A DNA stretch of 64,000 nucleotides from Cristatella mucedo (GCA_009760855.2 WPIO01000015.1:699001-763000), one strand, 5' to 3'. Shown: positions 41,232 to 52,080, counted from the stretch's first letter. Made by a program: numbers and translations. The notes: a model not told the origin generated them from the sequence alone.

Positions 41232-44016
41232 CTGTGCGACGGGGAGAAAGACGCGGCGACGGCGGCGGCTTGTGCACTGCTCTGGCGGCGGCGTCGCGTC
41301 GTCGCTTGGCCCACGAGGACGCGCCGCTTCGCCGCGCGGCGAAGCGGCGCTGAAAAGCGGCCAAACGTTCGGAGCGGACGACGCTCTCGCTGCGCTCGGC
41401 AGCCGTCCGGCGCGACAGTGCGACGGACAGCGAGATAGTGCCGCAGTGCGATAGCCGCGTCGCGTGTCGCTCTCTCTCCCTGGCCAAAGCGGCCTAACCC
41501 GCCGCCGCCGAGCTTTCTGCAGAGCGGAGCAGCGCTCGTCGTCCGCCCGAGTGGCCGGCGCCGCGGCAGCCCTATTTCTCTCACTCGGCGTTATCTCCGG
41601 CGTAACCGCGGGGAGTCCGGTTTTCCCCTCTGCGGTCTGCGCAGCCGCGAGAGCCGCACTTTTTCCACCCGAGTTCACCTGGCCGCCGTTGCCTTCGCCG
41701 TATGCGCTATCGTTACCGCCACAGGTCAGCGCTGTCAAACCGCCGCTGTCAGGCAACGAACCGGACGCCGCCGGTCCGACGCCAGCCGGCTTAGTCTGCT
41801 CGTACTGTTTTTGCGCTCTCTCGCAGAGACGTCAGCCGACTGAATCAATGCCTTCACGCTCCATGTGCGACCGGTCAGCATGTGATGAGGTGGTTGGCTT
41901 GCGATAAGCTGCAAGCTGGTCATGCCAGCGACGGATAACGGTAACGCAAGGCCTCGCTGCGCCAGCTCCAGGGGTCACCGGTTCACCTCCGCCCAGGGGC
42001 GTGCTGTTCAATAGCCTCCATCCCAGGAAGCGGCATTTAACTCGTGGGCTCGCGGCATTCAATAAACCTCCATTCGTCCGAGCATGCGACGCACTCTTAC
42101 TTTCCTGTCTAGCGCGACAGTATAAATTAAAACTTAAATACTGGCTGATTTGAAAGCCTCTTTTGTATAGCGACAGAAGAGCCTTTAAGGCTATCACAAC
42201 CGCTTGCAGTGGCGATTAAGGATCACCCACCGCAGGATTACAACCCACGACATCGGGACCGAGGTCGTGAAAAGCAACCGCCTTACCTAGTGCGCCATCA
42301 CGGCTATCGCGTACGGGACAGCACAGTGAAGTTACGTGCAACGGCCACTGGCTTGCCCACCCAACCATCCACTGCGCCACAGAACCGCGGACGCCCGAAT
42401 CGCGACTGCAGACGACGCTACTTCAAGTAGTCGCCGGCAGCGCGTCGAGGCGGCCGCCACTTTTGCCGCGGCGGAAATACGGTACTCCGCTCACACCGCT
42501 TGCTGATCGCGAAGTCGGCCGCCGCGGGGACGGCCTTCCCACTACCGCCCGCCCACCCGCCGCTCCAGGTGTCAACAATGTTGCTCCTTGGCACGCGCTG
42601 ATTAATTGCGACGTCGGAGGAAGTGGGAGAGCGAGAGCGCTCCGCGCCGAGCCCGAAGGCTCGCGCCGCGAGGCTGCCACGCTACCGGCGACGCGCTTCA
42701 GCTGAGAGCCCCTCGCGGCGAGCCTGCACCGCTCCACCCGCCCGGCTCGGCCATCGTAGCCGCTCCGCGATCTCGCCGATCGCCGGCCGGCGGCTCGCGC
42801 GCGGAGCGTTCGGCCGCTGGCTGCGAGAGAGTGCCGCGCATGCGCGACCGCGCCAGCCGACGCACCCGCCGCCTTCTTGCGTCGCGGCGCGGCGCACGCG
42901 ACGCCGCAGACAAGCCGGCTCACCTTTCGGCCAGCCTCTGCGTTGTGCAGGTGGAGCAGCGATCGGTCTTCATGAGCCGCGCCGCCGCCTCCGGCGGCGG
43001 CGGCGGCTGCGGCTGCGCGCTGCTTCTCCGCGGCGTCGACGAACACCCGGCTGAACCAGAGTCCGTAGTTGATGTTGTCGCTGCAGCCGCCCCAGTCCCA
43101 CGAGCCGGCCACGCTCGAGTCGTTTTTCGGCGCCTTGAGCACGAGCAAGTCGCACGAGCAGGTCGACAGACTGTTGTAGCTGCACGCCTGCGTCACGGCG
43201 TGCGTCACGGCGGCGCTCGTGATTGCGTACACGAACGCCGTCTCTCTCGTACCTGCCGACGACGCGAGCGATGCAGGCGGCGTTCGCTCTCTCAGGTCTC
43301 GCCCGCCGCCGCAGCCAGCCCGCGGCGGCGGCTGTAGCACGCGCGCTGGTGCGCACGTAAGACCGCCCGCTCGCGGCGCGTTTCGACAGGCCGGAGGGGC
43401 GGCCGGCGGCGACGCCGTCTCCTCAGCCGGCGAACGCTAGCGAGAGGAGCGCGCCGGGCTCTCGGGCTGGCAAAGCGGCGGCGGCCCGGGTGCAGAGTCT
43501 CCCTCATCCGGCGCTCTCGCGTGCCGCACGCGCCGCTCATACCTTTGAGCAGCACGTTGCCGAATATGGTGCTGTCGTTGAACGCAGTGCAGTTCCAGCG
43601 CTCGTAGGCGAACTGGTTCTGGCACTCTCTGATGCCGCGCTTGACGCCTGCCCTTACGCTCAGGATCGACTTGGGATCGAGCCGGCAGAGCTCCTTCTGC
43701 TGCGGCGACAGTCCGGGCAGGGCGTTGCACGACTCGCGAGTCGTCGTCGGTGCGCTCGTAGCCGTGCCCAGATACCTGCGCGGGCGCGGGTCGTCGGCGG
43801 CGATGACGGCGCGACAACAACGGCAGCGTCCTTCGGGCGGCTGCGGTGGCGGTGCCGCAAGCTCGCAGCGCGCACGCGCAGCTAGCGCTCCGTCGCGCGC
43901 CGCACTTACAGCCACCGGCCGAGAGCTTCCGTCCGCTGCAGGAGGGCCAGCGCTGCGGCGATGGCGAGCGCGAGGCGCGGGCTTCGCTGCGCCTTCCTCC
44001 TTGAGATGGCGAGCAT
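40761..44016 (-). CDS. WNT16: Wnt ligand, WNT16-like, complete 4-exon gene
   Basis: The - strand join of 44016-43910, 43775-43543, 43252-42924 and 41231-40761 is 1140 nt, 379 residues plus TGA. Introns are GT-AG with phases 2, 1 and 0. Family knowledge: Wnts are secreted, lipid-modified ligands for Frizzled/LRP receptors. Seen here: a signal peptide (hydrophobic core LALAIAAALALL); 24 cysteines after it; the CHGTSGSC motif, whose Ser239 is the expected acylation site; and the C-terminal SRCRCTFHWCC and DVYTCK blocks. WNT16-like wording includes QKELC, WGGCSDNINYGLWFSR, AVEKLMS-CRCHG, YENS and CCGRGYNT. WNT4 is the main alternative. N-glycosylation sequons include NCT, NDS and NAT. Oddity: an Ala/Gly-rich expansion after the FVDAAEKQR block. 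Confidence 0.9.
41321..41350. repeat. 30-bp perfect palindrome in Wnt intron 3
   Basis: The left arm GCGCCGCTTCGCCGC is followed with no spacer by its exact reverse complement. It lies about 90 bp upstream of the terminal-exon acceptor in transcript terms. Confidence 0.95.
42135..42303 (-). mobile_element. SINE D in Wnt intron 3
   Basis: CTGGCTGATTTGAAAGCCTC, TTGTATAGCGACAGAAGAGC, GGCTATCACAACCGCTTGC, TACAACCCACGACATCGGG and AGTGCGCCATCACGGC. Same strand as the Wnt transcript. Confidence 0.85.
42924..43252 (-). CDS. WNT16: Wnt exon 3
   Basis: The acceptor is CGTCGGCAG before GTACGAGAG. It encodes GTRETAFVYAITSAAVTHAV, then CSCDLLVL, DWGGCSDNINYGLWFSR and HLHNAEAGRK, ending before donor GTGAGC, phase 0. 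Between FVDAAEKQR and HEDRSLLHLHN is an unusual run of Ala then Gly residues encoded by GCC/GGC repeats. That loop tolerates length variation between Wnts, so the protein is probably still functional. Confidence 0.95.
43543..43775 (-). CDS. WNT16: Wnt exon 2
   Basis: The acceptor is CCGCGCAG. The exon encodes YLGTATSAPTTTRESCNALP, then QQKELCRLDPKSILSVRAG and IRECQNQFAYERWNCTAF, ending LLKG before donor GTATGA, phase 1. The ECQ-QF-ERWNC block is the classic Wnt N-terminal signature. This exon contributes four cysteines. Confidence 0.95.
43910..44016 (-). CDS. WNT16: Wnt exon 1 (signal peptide)
   Basis: It begins at ATG 44016 and encodes MLAISRRKAQRSPRLALAIA, then AALALLQRTEALGRW and two bases of Leu36, before donor GTAAGT. 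The basic n-region, Leu/Ala core and likely cleavage near EALG fit a secretory signal. An in-frame Met upstream at 44205 would add 63 residues ahead of the signal and is less likely. Confidence 0.8.
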
Positions 44017-44280
44017 GGTCCGGTCTGTCGTGGCTCGAAGCAGGTGCCGATTGTCACGCTGGAGGCTGCGACGGGGGAAATAAGCGGCTCCGAGAGCGGA
44101 CGAGAGCGTCGCCACAGTGCAGCGACGGCACGACCGCAGCTGCCAAAGGCGACCTCCGCTGTAAATTGCCACGGCGGCGACGGCGGCTTCGGCGTCCATT
44201 CGCATTTAAAGGTGTCGCCCTCCCTCCCCCCTCCGGAGGCTGGGCTGCGATTGCGGGCCTCCGATTGGCTGACGATCGAG

Positions 44281-44309
44281 CCCACCGGCAGCTGCTCGCC
44301 GCCGGTGGG
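44281..44309. repeat. Inverted repeat upstream of Wnt gene, 9-bp arms
   Basis: CCCACCGGC and GCCGGTGGG flank an 11-base loop. It sits immediately beside the longer inverted repeat at 44312-44357. Confidence 0.85.
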
Positions 44310-44311
44310 CT

Positions 44312-44357
44312 AGCGGCTGCCGCACGCGCTCGCGAGCGCGCGCGTGCGGCAGCCGCT
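44312..44357. repeat. Inverted repeat upstream of Wnt gene, 18-bp perfect arms
   Basis: AGCGGCTGCCGCACGCGC at 44312-44329 is perfectly complementary to 44340-44357, with a 10-base loop. It is about 300 bp upstream of the Wnt ATG, in the probable promoter or 5' UTR. Confidence 0.95.
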
Positions 44358-45084
44358 CCGCGAAGCGGCGATCTCCACTAGCGCCGGCCGCTCGGCTGCC
44401 GCTCGCCTGCCGTCGCCACGGCGCCGGCATGCGGCGGCGGCTCGCGAAAGCCGCCGCCAAGCGCTGGTTGCTGCGGCTGCATCGGTACTCGCGGCAGCCT
44501 CGAGCGCTCGAACGATCTCGCGCTCGTGCGTCCGGCGGCCACTGTCTCGTAAAGCGAAAGCTGGGTCACAGCGTTGAGATCGCATAGCGGGTTGCGCACG
44601 CAGCGCCGTCGATGCCTCCGGCGCGATATCGCAGCCGATGCGGCCGGGACGACACCCACAGATCGTCGAAAACGCACCGCGGCACGGCAATTTCCAGCCT
44701 GTGCGTCCAGTTTGCTTGAGCCGCGAGCGATGCGGCGCACCAGCTTCCGTCGCGGGGCGCGCAGCAAGCAGCGAGTTGCTTCGCTTCGAGGGCATCCCGA
44801 CCTGGTGTCATCCCGACCCGGTGCGGGGCGAGATTGGCCGTTCACGACGTCCGGGACGGGGTTCATTGCGGCTGCGTAGCGCCTGGCGGCAGCGCCGCCG
44901 CCGCCGCGAAGGCGCTTCGATTGAGCGCCATTCTGGCCGCTACGCGGCGGCGGCGGGCGGAATCTGGAGTGAAGCGCGCGTCGCTCTCCGTGCGGCGTGC
45001 GCTAGGGCTTCACCGGTATCGTGACTCTTCGACGCGGTCGCCTATAGTACCCACTGGACTTTGTCACCGCGAGCCGTTCCGCTG

Positions 45085-45137
45085 CCGCGGCTCGCAGCCG
45101 CGGGCACCTGTCCGCGGAGCGGCGCGTCGCGCCGCTC
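45085..45137. repeat. Two adjacent short perfect inverted repeats
   Basis: CCGCGGCT / AGCCGCGG with a 3-base loop at 45085-45103, and GAGCGGCGCG / CGCGCCGCTC with a 1-base loop at 45117-45137. Confidence 0.85.
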
Positions 45138-45516
45138 GATCGCCTTCTTTACGCCTGTCGCCGATGGTGGAATGTTCACGCAAGGAGAAGGCCAGCGCGC
45201 GGCTGGCCTGGGAAGATTACCTCTGCATCCCAAACTGGCACAATAAGAATACACACATTCTACAGCGGTTAGGCAGCGCTGTTTTTCTATTAGGGCCTAG
45301 CAGTGGCCCGTATTTTCTCTATCAACAGTTATTGTTTGCAGCCGCAGTGACACCTCGAAGGCTTCCACGTCGAGCCGCCGCGCGAGCAGAGCAGACGACG
45401 GCACGCCGCCAAGGTTAACGAGTGTAATCCTACTGGGACGACCGCTCGCGCTCGCGCTCGCCGCTGCCGCCGCCGCCGCCGCCGGCGCGGCGACAGCGAG
45501 CGGTCGGTCTTCTCTC

Positions 45517-45552
45517 AGGGCAAGCGGCGGCACGGCCGCCGCCGCTTGCCCT
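45517..45552. repeat. Inverted repeat, 15-bp perfect arms
   Basis: AGGGCAAGCGGCGGC and its exact complement flank ACGGCC. Confidence 0.9.
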
Positions 45553-45607
45553 GCGCGCAGCCAGCCCAGCCAGCGCGCCGCTCGCGCCGTCCGCGGCTCC
45601 GTCCTTT

Positions 45608-45752
45608 TATAGAATACATTTGTATAGCGCACCGCGAGAACTGAATCTCTATCCGAGTGCTTTGCGTGTCCCGCTGGGCTCGTGCCCGTGACCTCCGTAG
45701 TCAATCGCCAAAGGCGAGCGCCTTAACCCCCGGGACCGAACCGGGGCTCTTA
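45608..45752 (-). mobile_element. SINE C copy, reverse
   Basis: TACATTTGTATAGCGCACC, GAGAACTGAATCTCTATCC, CCGCTGGGCTCGTGCC, AGGCGAGCGCCTTAACC and GGGACCGAACCGGGG. Confidence 0.85.
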
Positions 45753-46445
45753 CGACCCTTGGGCGGCCGAAGTGCCCGCAGCGGCTGCAGCAGCGGCTCG
45801 CGGCGGCGGCGCTCGCGTGCCCGCTACGCGTATTTATCGCTCGCCGCCAGCCCCCGGCCCGTCCGTCACACGATCGCGGCTGCCGCGCCGGAGGTCTCTC
45901 GCGCCGCTGTACAAACAGGGATCGCGTTACGCGCATGATGCGACTGAATGGCCTCGCTAATGAGACCATCGATATACAGCGGCCAGAAAAAGACTTTCTC
46001 TTCCCCCAACCCCCCACCGCCTACCTACACCGCCCCCTCCCGGCGCAAGCCGCCCCGCCCTTCTCACTCGCTGCAGCTGCTGCTGACCCCGCCCTTCGTT
46101 CCTTCGTCCGCTCGCGTGCGCCAGCGCCAATGAAAGACCAGGCGCCCACTCACGCTTCGACGACGGACGACGACGCTTTGTCGGACGCTTTCGGCCCGCC
46201 TGCCTTGCTTCAGTCTGTCCCTCCGCCCCCCCCCCCGTTGAGTACTTGTCGCCCCCTCGCCAGATTCTTGCCCACCAGCCGGTCGATGCGTAGTCGCCGT
46301 AGAGCACGGACGGGGCAAATGTCGGCGACGCGCGTACCGTTCGTGAAGCTCGTATGTGGATTCTGGGAGAAAGGAGACCGACATGAAATGAGAAATAATA
46401 GTCGCGAGAAAAATGGGAGACCGAAACACTGAGCGAGTACAAAAA

Positions 46446-46459
46446 GAGAGAGAGAGAGA

Positions 46460-46516
<57 letters not shown>
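46446..46516. repeat. (GA)n microsatellite
   Basis: GA run with one ATGGT interruption, followed by GA-rich sequence to 46590. Confidence 0.98.
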
Positions 46517-46522
<6 letters not shown>

Positions 46523-46641
46523 CGATGGAGGAAGGATAGAGAGCGATAGGGAGCGAGAGAGGGAGAGAGAGCGATAGGGAGCGATGGAGCCCGAGCCAGG
46601 AATCCTTCGTGCGCTGGCGCCGCAAAACGAATTACATGCAA

Positions 46642-46680
46642 TGTATATATATATGTGTGCGTGTGCGTGTGCGTGTGCGT

Positions 46681-46733
<53 letters not shown>

Positions 46734-46735
46734 TG
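46642..46735. repeat. (TA)n(TGTGCG)n(GT)n compound microsatellite
   Basis: TA units grade into GTGTGCG units, then a long GT run. Confidence 0.98.
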
Positions 46736-46739
46736 TATA

Positions 46740-48180
46740 ATCAAGTTTTTCTAAAATTGCCGTTCTTATGAGCGTTGAATGTACGATCTAATTGAGTTAA
46801 GACTTGTTTAAAGTGTATATTTAATAATTGTACCACGGTTCGCGAGAAACTGCTCGCTTATTGAGACATAGAAATGCGCTTGCCCGTCTTCACGTCGCGG
46901 CATAAGCTCCCGGGCTGACCACCCTATCGGCCGGCGTCACCAATGACTGATTCAGCTTCCATTAAAGCTTCGTCAGCGGTGAGTGACCCATCTATTTAGT
47001 GGGATCGTGCGTGCCTATATACGTTTCTCCATTGTCAATCCAATGCATTTCTTACTGACGCCACCTCTTTCAGCGATGAACCGGGTATCTCCCGCTGGAA
47101 GCCCAGACGAAGCAAGAACGGTGTAAGGGGCGCATCGTCGTCACTGTTTGCCGCATTGGATCCAACTGCGCACCGCGCATTTGCTCAAGCGCTACAGCGA
47201 GTCACTTCAACTTGGAGATTGTCAGGACGGCCATAACTCCGGTGGCCACAGTTGAAGTGCACCTGCGCCGACAGAATGCGCGTTCAGTGTCCGAAAAACC
47301 TACAAAACGTGACGCGACTCTTGACGACGTCCTTAATCTGTTTGCTGAGACTGAGACCGGGTTGAAATCGGTTAACTAACCGACGCCATGCTTGCTGGCT
47401 TTTCTTCCTTTCATATTCCGAGGTCAATACAAAAGCTGATGTGGCCTTGCACTTATCTCTAGCTCCTCCCTCAATTTCAAGCATGTTGCAGTCCCCTTAA
47501 AGCAGTCGTTCGAATCTTCTGTACTGACTGACTCCTTCCAGCAGCTAGCTGCCAAGTGATTTCAGGAATCTGCGCCTCCAGGTAAAAAGCCGTCCTTTAC
47601 ATATAAGATTTTTTTTTATCTTAATTCAATTCCGCGTTCCAGAAATCACACCTTCCCTGTACTGAATGATTTGTGCACCATTTCGATGACCCAATCAACC
47701 TTACATAAATGAGTTTTCCTTTACTGGCCGACTCATTTTCTCTTGCGGCTCATGTGTATGACCTCACTCACAACAAAGGTAACGTGCAAGATCGACTATT
47801 CTCCGACGACGTATGCTGTCAGCTCCTATAATTATTGAATTCTGCACGATAATAATAATACACTCGATACGATCACGATCTAGAACTTGGATCTGGAACT
47901 GGAATCACGAGATGGAGACACGAACTGGAATCCTGACACGACCTGGAAGGTCGCATTTCCTTCTTCCACGTCAGTACGATGAATGAAATTAGATAGCGTA
48001 TCCCTGTTCTAGTATCCCCGCTGGACTCCTCACCCCCATCTCCTGCCTGTACTCAATGTCCCTAGCCGACACTCAGCCGCAAGAGCTCGAGCAACTTGCG
48101 CCCAGTTTCACTGCTGAAGCTTCTATCGAAGACTCTGGAATGATCAGCTCAAGACCGGTTGAACTGCGATATCCAAAGCT
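46740..48180. other. Intergenic
   Basis: No supported gene or recognised repeat. GGATCTGGAACTGGAATC-like imperfect short repeats occur at 47880-47950. Confidence 0.35.
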
Positions 48181-48181
48181 T

Positions 48182-48286
48182 AGACCCAAGCAATTCGCCC
48201 TTCGCGATACAGATCGCGTGGGTTCGAGCCCAGCAGCGGGCTATTCTTTATTGCTCGCTGCAAGCAGCGGCGATAGCCGCTCGTCT

Positions 48287-48290
<4 letters not shown>
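48182..48290 (+). mobile_element. SINE D partial, running into (TC)n
   Basis: CGTGGGTTCGAGCCCAGCAG (exact B box), TATTCTTTATTGCTCGCTGC, AGCGGCGATAGCCGCTCG, then the tail is replaced by a TC array. Confidence 0.8.

Positions 48291-48350
<60 letters not shown>
48289..48350. repeat. (TC)n microsatellite at a SINE D 3' end
   Basis: Pure TC run beginning at the position where other SINE D copies read CTCTTCTGCC. Confidence 0.97.
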
Positions 48351-48351
<1 letters not shown>

Positions 48352-48671
48352 CTCTACCCTCTCTTTCTGCCCTTCCGCATCTCTTTCTAGGCACATCATA
48401 TGGGCTGCAAAAGACGCGCGGTCAAATCACCGAATGCACGCGCAACCTTTTCGGCGGTCACTACTTGCGTAGCTGCCGTTTTTCAGCCAGTGGACTTTCA
48501 GCCCAAGAAATGTACTTTGGCAGCAGACGAATAGCAAAGCTGGTCCGAATAACAAAACGGTAATGAAGGACGAAACTTGCAAGTGAAAATACGGACAATG
48601 CCACCAGTCGCCGGCCGAATTCGCATCCCGAAGTTACCTATCGTTCACCTGTGAGCAGAGCAGCAGACGTA

Positions 48672-48750
<79 letters not shown>
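48672..48750. repeat. (GGC)n trinucleotide array, about 26 units
   Basis: Uninterrupted GGC/CGG repeat. Confidence 0.98.
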
Positions 48751-48751
<1 letters not shown>

Positions 48752-48759
48752 AGCTCAGG

Positions 48760-49750
48760 CCATCCTACCCATCTCCATCATCATACCCAACGAAAGCTCG
48801 GGGTTTTTAGTGAAAATATATCGATCGTTCAGCTGCGCGTAGGCGGCAGATAACTAGGCCGTCTGGCAGCAACAGCCTGTACGTAATGACTGCGCCCTTT
48901 TGAAGTCGGCGGCCGAGATTAATAGTTGCGCTTGCAGGTGTTGCATTCATTTATCTGCTCGGGCTTCGACCCCGCCCGAGCCGATCAAAGATGGACGCCG
49001 GATTCTCTGCTCGTTCAAGGTCGGCTCAGTTTTGACAGAAGCTCCGGTCGAGGTGTGCCGTATATGCTTGGTAGCAGCTCTTCGTACGGACGGATGCACG
49101 CTGCAGAGCACGAGCTCCAAGCCTCCTCGTCTTGAGCTCTGTCACGAATCTTATTAACAGCAGCGAGGTCTTCACTCGGAAAGCTCAGGCCGCCCTGCTC
49201 CGATCGAGAACTCTCCCCGCCAGCCGCACGAGAAAGGGCGGCACCAGCTGAACCACCTGCATTACGGCGATGGTCTGCTATTCGCGATTATGCGACAGTT
49301 TATTGCCGAGACCAAATGAAAAGCCGGTGCCCTGAGATAGAAGGGTGGTCGGGAATCGAGACTCAGGGCATGGGCATTGGGGCTGATATTTGAGCTCTAG
49401 GCCACACAGCCGTCGGCGTAAGTCGTGGCCGCCGTTGAATGCCGGTAGCCTTCCGATGATGTTGTCAAATAGGCTTGTCAAAATTATGGATACGAACTCG
49501 ATATGTCAAGGTGTGCGCGCTCTTCGTCCCTGCCGCGCTCCTGCTACTGCCAACGCACCTGACTGAGTTGTTGCAGCACCTAGAAGTAACTTGCCGCGCC
49601 ACAAGCTTCAGGTGTCGCCGGTATCGTCGCGCGTCGGATGACACTGACACCGTTGCGAGCGCTGCATTTGCGGCCTAGCTCTGACCGGACGAGGAAGACG
49701 CACACCGCGTTTGCAACAAAAAGACAGCGTTGCTCACGTCCGCATGAATA
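48760..49750. other. Intergenic
   Basis: No supported feature. Frames here overlap on both strands and have no domains. Confidence 0.35.
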
Positions 49751-50530
49751 GTTTTATTCAAACGTGCCGAGGGCGCTCGCGTTCCTCCGAGTTGACGTCG
49801 ATCGATCGTCTCTTCCTATAAAGTCTCCTACGAACCTTGTTCGAGGCGGCAGTCGCATCGGCGCCGTCTGTCCAAAGCACTGCTTCTTTTCTCTGCTCTG
49901 CCTTTCCGCCGCCCTCTTCTCCAGCGCCTCGTCGCGATTTGCCACCGAGCAGCTGCTCCGCGGCAGCTGCTCTGTGGCGGCGGCCGAGATCGACGTACCG
50001 CCGGCGGAGCGTCGCGATGACGCGCGGACGCTGCTTCGGCTTAAAGCCGCCAGCTGTCAGCCGAGCAAACCGCTGCGATACGAGCGGCGCCGAACCGCTG
50101 CCGCGCCGATGATCGGCGAAATCGGCATGGAATAGCAGCGAGCCGCCGTTAACCTTGCGCTTTCCACGTACTGTTGATGCGTACGCTCCGGGCGACGGCG
50201 CTCCGAGCCGCCCGGCGCTCCGAGCCGCCCGTCGCTCTCTCGTCGTCCCTGATCTCGGCGATGCCAGGGCCGCGGCTAGCGACTGCCGCTACGGCACGGC
50301 GGCTGCCGCTGCCAACGAGCGCGCGCGGCGCCCTCAGCTCACGGACGCTCGGTCGGCGGCCGGCGAGCGCTCGCCGCTCGTACTTGCCGATGAGCCAAGC
50401 GGTCGGCCCGAGTCGGCGAGGACACTCGGCTGCTGCCTTTGCGCCGCCAGGCGGCGGTGCCCCTCATTCTCCCGCTCCGCTCCTCCAAGCAGAGAGCACC
50501 GGCTCCGAGATGAGTAATGTGTTTTGCGTA
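49750..50530. promoter_or_regulatory. Second CpG-rich patch, possible promoter/first exon
   Basis: A compact GC- and CpG-rich block bounded by AT-richer DNA, with open frames on both strands (for example 49764-50135 and 50155-50517 on +). It includes a direct repeat of CGCTCCGAGCCGCCCG near 50200-50230. No protein family is recognised, so which strand, if any, is coding is unknown. Confidence 0.35.
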
Positions 50531-50539
50531 ATCCAAGTA

Positions 50540-52080
50540 GACAACCTTTGATCGGCAGAGCTACTACTTCCGATGGCTTGGGCCGCTGTTCAAATCTTAA
50601 ATGGTAATAGCAATATGTCTTTTGTGTTGCGCTCTAAAGTAAGTTTAATCTGCATTCGGGCGCTTTACGATTCGCCGCGAGAGAAGCAGTAACCGATAGT
50701 CGATTTGCCACGCAAAGAAGAATTCGCCGGAAAGCCGCCCACGTTAATGTCCTCGTCCGAAGGGTTCCGGCGTACGTTAGCGTAGCTCCTTGAAGGCCAA
50801 CTTTTCGCTTCTTTGTTGCACGAGCTGAAAGCTCGAGCTCTAAACGCAGCTCGCGAGTGCAGCGTAGCTGCTAGACTAATGGTGCTGAAGAAAGGGCTCG
50901 ATGTAAAGTATTACGACCAAGTAAGATATCAGTGGAAATAAATCTGTCAGGGTGGTGGCAACAAGATCCAACGTTTTGGCGTTCCGTAGATGTGTGCGCC
51001 ACACGACCCCTCTAACCTTCAGGTTGGATGGCTGGGGCTTGTGGCGCTGACAGCCTCCTCGGCCGTCGCTAGGCCCCCCGTCTGCCAAGGACAAGATCGT
51101 GAGCCGTCGTTTATCCCTGAAATCTCAAAATAATCGCGAGCAGTATCTGTTTTTATTCACTTTAAGACAAACGAAAAACGACAGCTTCTCAGATTAACTA
51201 GCTAACGGGCAGTCCTCGCGATCCTTCTACAAGCTGCCGACTCGGGGTCGTATAGCTGCCGCTTACCCTAAGGCAGCCCCTTCCCCCGTCGCAAACGACC
51301 GAATTTTAAAGAAGGACGTCCGCCGACTCTCAGACAAACCCCTCGGCACCTCTATTACCTACTACAAGGCCACGAATGGTGTGGCAACGAAATGTTTTTT
51401 TGTCGCTCGAGCACATGTTTACTATAAGGGTGACCGAACGAGGCCTCACGTTGTGCGAATGTGACTATAGCATCGCATATGGCCAGGAAGCTAACATCCC
51501 ATGTATAGCAATGCACGCAGCGACGATGCAGTACAGAACGGGGCTAGTGGAGCACGGCTGGAGCCGCTGAAGTGGAATCTAGTTCTCAAATCGTGCGACG
51601 ATCGTCTGCTTAACTGCGCACCCGAGGCTAGCGTAGCGATAACGCAGCGGATCCACTTCTCGTCGCGTTTTCTCCTTCCGTCAACGCATCAGCTTCAGGC
51701 TCGGGAGCTGTGCTCCTTGGCCTCTTGAAATGCGCTTAGGACGGCCGAGATATGTACCATTCGCGGTTCCTGGATTATAGCGGCCTAGTGCCAGTCAGGT
51801 TCTAGGCCGGCAGTCAGTTGTGCCTTAGCTGTAGGGCTGAGTTGTGCTGCTCCAGCCCCTTCGTGCCCGATACGTGTGCCGCCGTTGCACCCTAGGGCTG
51901 CTGTTGGACGCCTGGAATCGTCTGTCGCTGTCGAATTGACTTCTCCGCGCCACCATGAGTGTGAACTGATAACGTTAAAGTATGGGGCGGCGCCGACGGC
52001 AGCCGTCTCGATCGACTCGACGCGGCGCGGCGTGGCGTCGGCGTTCCTCCAAGTTTGAGTTTAATTGGCTGCACGGCGCC
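50540..52080. other. Intergenic
   Basis: No supported gene or recognised repeat. Confidence 0.35.

Larger units (their letters stand above)
38850..45650. promoter_or_regulatory. GC-rich, CpG-rich domain around the Wnt gene
   Basis: Base composition shifts abruptly to very GC-rich, with dense CG dinucleotides, compared with the AT-richer sequence on both sides. It covers all Wnt exons, introns and about 1.6 kb upstream of the start. It is consistent with a CpG-island-like developmental-gene domain. Many long open frames on the opposite strand are a by-product of GC richness. No TATA box can be assigned with confidence; a TTTAAA lies near 44208 on the - strand, about 190 bp upstream of the ATG. 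Confidence 0.6.

Noticed and set aside
40824-41438. Long + strand frame (204 codons) opposite Wnt exon 4
   Set aside because: It is the GC-rich complement of the Wnt terminal exon and intron. It has no domain, and the Wnt reading on the other strand explains the sequence.
40492-41487. - strand frame of 331 codons overlapping the Wnt terminal exon
   Set aside because: A frame-shifted shadow of the exon; the conserved cysteine pattern is only in the other frame.
42606-43337. Long + strand frame (243 codons) opposite Wnt exon 3
   Set aside because: Antisense to conserved Wnt coding sequence. Arg/Ala-rich composition is typical of a GC-driven shadow frame.
43632-44381. + strand frame of 249 codons
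   Set aside because: Antisense to Wnt exons 1 and 2, with no recognised features.
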